Of a DNA stretch of 64,000 bases, positions 62,862 to 64,000 are shown piece after piece. Made by a program: the position numbers and the translations under genes. The notes beneath the pieces were generated by a model. That model saw only the letters and a list, made by a program, of their open reading frames with translations, ran no database searches and was not told where the DNA came from. This DNA comes from Pandoraea terrae. GTDB lineage: Bacteria > Pseudomonadota > Gammaproteobacteria > Burkholderiales > Burkholderiaceae. Every line of letters begins with the position of its first letter. Position 1 is the first letter of the stretch. The DNA lies in NCBI RefSeq assembly GCF_902459695.1, contig NZ_CABPRZ010000005.1, forward strand, positions 124,001-188,000. The letters run 5' to 3'.

Positions 62862-64000
62862 TTACTCGGGCGAACGCTGTGTCTCGACCTGTTCCATCGG
62901 GCCCGAATTCACGGGAGGCGAAACTCGGCGTTCACGCGGCACACGCGGGGCCGGGACGGTTTGCGCGGCGGCATCCTGCGCGGCACGGGCCTTGCTGACG
63001 TCTGTCTGGACCCAGACGAGACCTGCGCTTGCCAGCGTCGACTCGAGCGAAGCCTGGCTGGCGGCCGGTGCGCTTTGCACGGCGGCCGGTGCCGGTTGCG
63101 CCGGCGCGGCCGCCACGGCAGGTGCCGTTGCGACCGGAGCCGCTTCGACCGGCTTGACGGTTTCGACCGGCGCCGGCGCGGCGTGCGCGACGACCTGGGC
63201 CGGTTCGGCCGGTGCCGGGGCTGCTTGCGCAACGACCTGGGCAGTTTCGACCGGTGCCGGGGTGGCCACCGGCGCTTGTGCCGGCTCGGCGATCGACGGT
63301 GCAACCGCGCTCGCGGCGATTTCCGTCAGGGCTTCGGCCGGAATGCTCGGCTGGGCCGGCGCAGGCTCCGCGGCGGGCAGCGGTGCCGGCGTAGGCGCGA
63401 TCACAACCGGGGTGACGCTCGGCAGCGGTGCGCTCATGGCCGGGGCGACCGGTGCGGCCGCCGGGGCAACCGCGACAGGTGCAGGTTCCGGTGCTGGTGC
63501 CGGTGCTGGTGCTGGTGCCGGTGCCGTTTCGGCCGGCGCGGCGACGGTTTCCGTCGTCACAGGGGCAGCGGGCGGCGCAGCCGGGGGGGCGGCGCTAACG
63601 GTCTCGGCCGGCTCGGCGTGGACAACTGCCGGTGTCGGTTGCAGTTCGGCGACTGGCTGCGGCATGGCCGGGGCGGCAGGTTGCGGTGCATATTGCGTTG
63701 CCTGCTGCGGCGCATACTGCAGTGCGGCTTCACTCACCGTTTCCACGGCGGCTTCCGGCGCCGCGTGCTGCATTACGGCTTCGCCCGCGCCTTCGGCCTG
63801 GCTGTCGGCCGATTGGCCCTCACCGGCTTCGCGGTCGCGGCGGCCGCCACGACGGCCACGACGACGGCTGCGACGGCGTTCTTCTCCGGCCTCCGACGTT
63901 TCGTCGCCCGGCAGGCCCGGGGCTGCGCTGGCCAGCGTGTTGTCGACGATGTCTTCCTCGATGACCGGGGCCGGCGCGCCGGCCGGCGGCACCAGGCCGG
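62862..64000 (-). CDS. rne: Ribonuclease E, C-terminal part (partial)
   Basis: The frame enters from the right edge and stops at 62862; 379 residues are visible. All lie in the non-catalytic scaffold. An Arg-rich RNA-binding patch (about RRRSRRRGRRGGRRD) is followed by a long Ala/Pro/Val-rich low-complexity stretch with PAPAPAPAPEPAPV-type repeats. The C-terminal end (SAGLVWVQTDVSKARAAQ) is a conserved block of betaproteobacterial RNase E. The catalytic half lies outside the window. Confidence 0.88.
   Translation of the reverse strand, partial: GLVPPAGAPAPVIEEDIVDNTLASAAPGLPGDETSEAGEERRRSRRRGRRGGRRDREAGEGQSADSQAEGAGEAVMQHAAPEAAVETVSEAALQYAPQQATQYAPQPAAPAMPQPVAELQPTPAVVHAEPAETVSAAPPAAPPAAPVTTETVAAPAETAPAPAPAPAPAPEPAPVAVAPAAAPVAPAMSAPLPSVTPVVIAPTPAPLPAAEPAPAQPSIPAEALTEIAASAVAPSIAEPAQAPVATPAPVETAQVVAQAAPAPAEPAQVVAHAAPAPVETVKPVEAAPVATAPAVAAAPAQPAPAAVQSAPAASQASLESTLASAGLVWVQTDVSKARAAQDAAAQTVPAPRVPRERRVSPPVNSGPMEQVETQRSPE

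Overview
The window is high-GC chromosomal DNA of a betaproteobacterium. The set opgG-opgH, glcDEF with glcC, a Moco block (moaA, mobA, moeA) next to the C-terminus of RNase E, fdxA-pncB, and many LysR, GntR and LysE-type genes points to Burkholderiales, most likely Burkholderiaceae sensu lato (Pandoraea- or Burkholderia-like). Genus is inferred from gene content only. No integrase, transposase, plasmid or CRISPR gene was seen.

Layout. 0.2-8.9 kb: an MHS-type MFS transporter, a small DUF995-like exported protein, a diverged MurA paralogue, and a GntR regulator divergent from a four-gene uptake and deamination operon (DUF3311, sodium:solute symporter, cytosine-deaminase-like amidohydrolase, CynX-like MFS). 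9-21.9 kb: an exported alpha/beta hydrolase, LysR and LysE genes, opgGH for periplasmic glucans, an NlpD-like lipoprotein, a cold-shock gene with a clear promoter and long leader, a second LysE exporter, a YcgR-like PilZ protein, a LuxR regulator and a CNNM/CBS membrane protein. 22-25.8 kb: an envelope operon (COG3014 lipoprotein, YcfL-like, LpoB-like, CsgG-like). 25.8-28.1 kb: LysR, DODA-type dioxygenase and DoxX. 28.3-34.9 kb: a FAD-linked 2-hydroxyacid dehydrogenase, a Pot-type ABC transporter whose two permeases are fused, and a DHDPS-family lyase.

34.9-40.4 kb is the accessory part. Two inverted copies of a ~390-bp repeat bracket about 5 kb with an 808-aa orphan protein, an SUMF1/FGE-like protein lacking the expected active-site cysteines, a small 93-aa gene and a strongly structured probable non-coding RNA. 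The islet fits between the stop codons of two convergent metabolic genes. This is the best candidate here for an undescribed system, possibly an effector/immunity or defence pair.

40.4-51 kb has a C2/C3 hydroxyacid theme: IclR and LldD-like dehydrogenase, LuxR, DUF1059, the glycolate oxidase operon glcDEF with divergent glcC and an operator between them, and an oxalate/formate-type antiporter. Two identical tRNA-Asn genes follow. 51.5-64 kb is housekeeping: fdxA, pncB, a lone LutC-like gene, a sodium:proton antiporter, a hydroxypyruvate reductase-like enzyme, rmuC, a small membrane protein, moeA, mobA, an unrecognised exported protein, moaA and the 3' end of rne.
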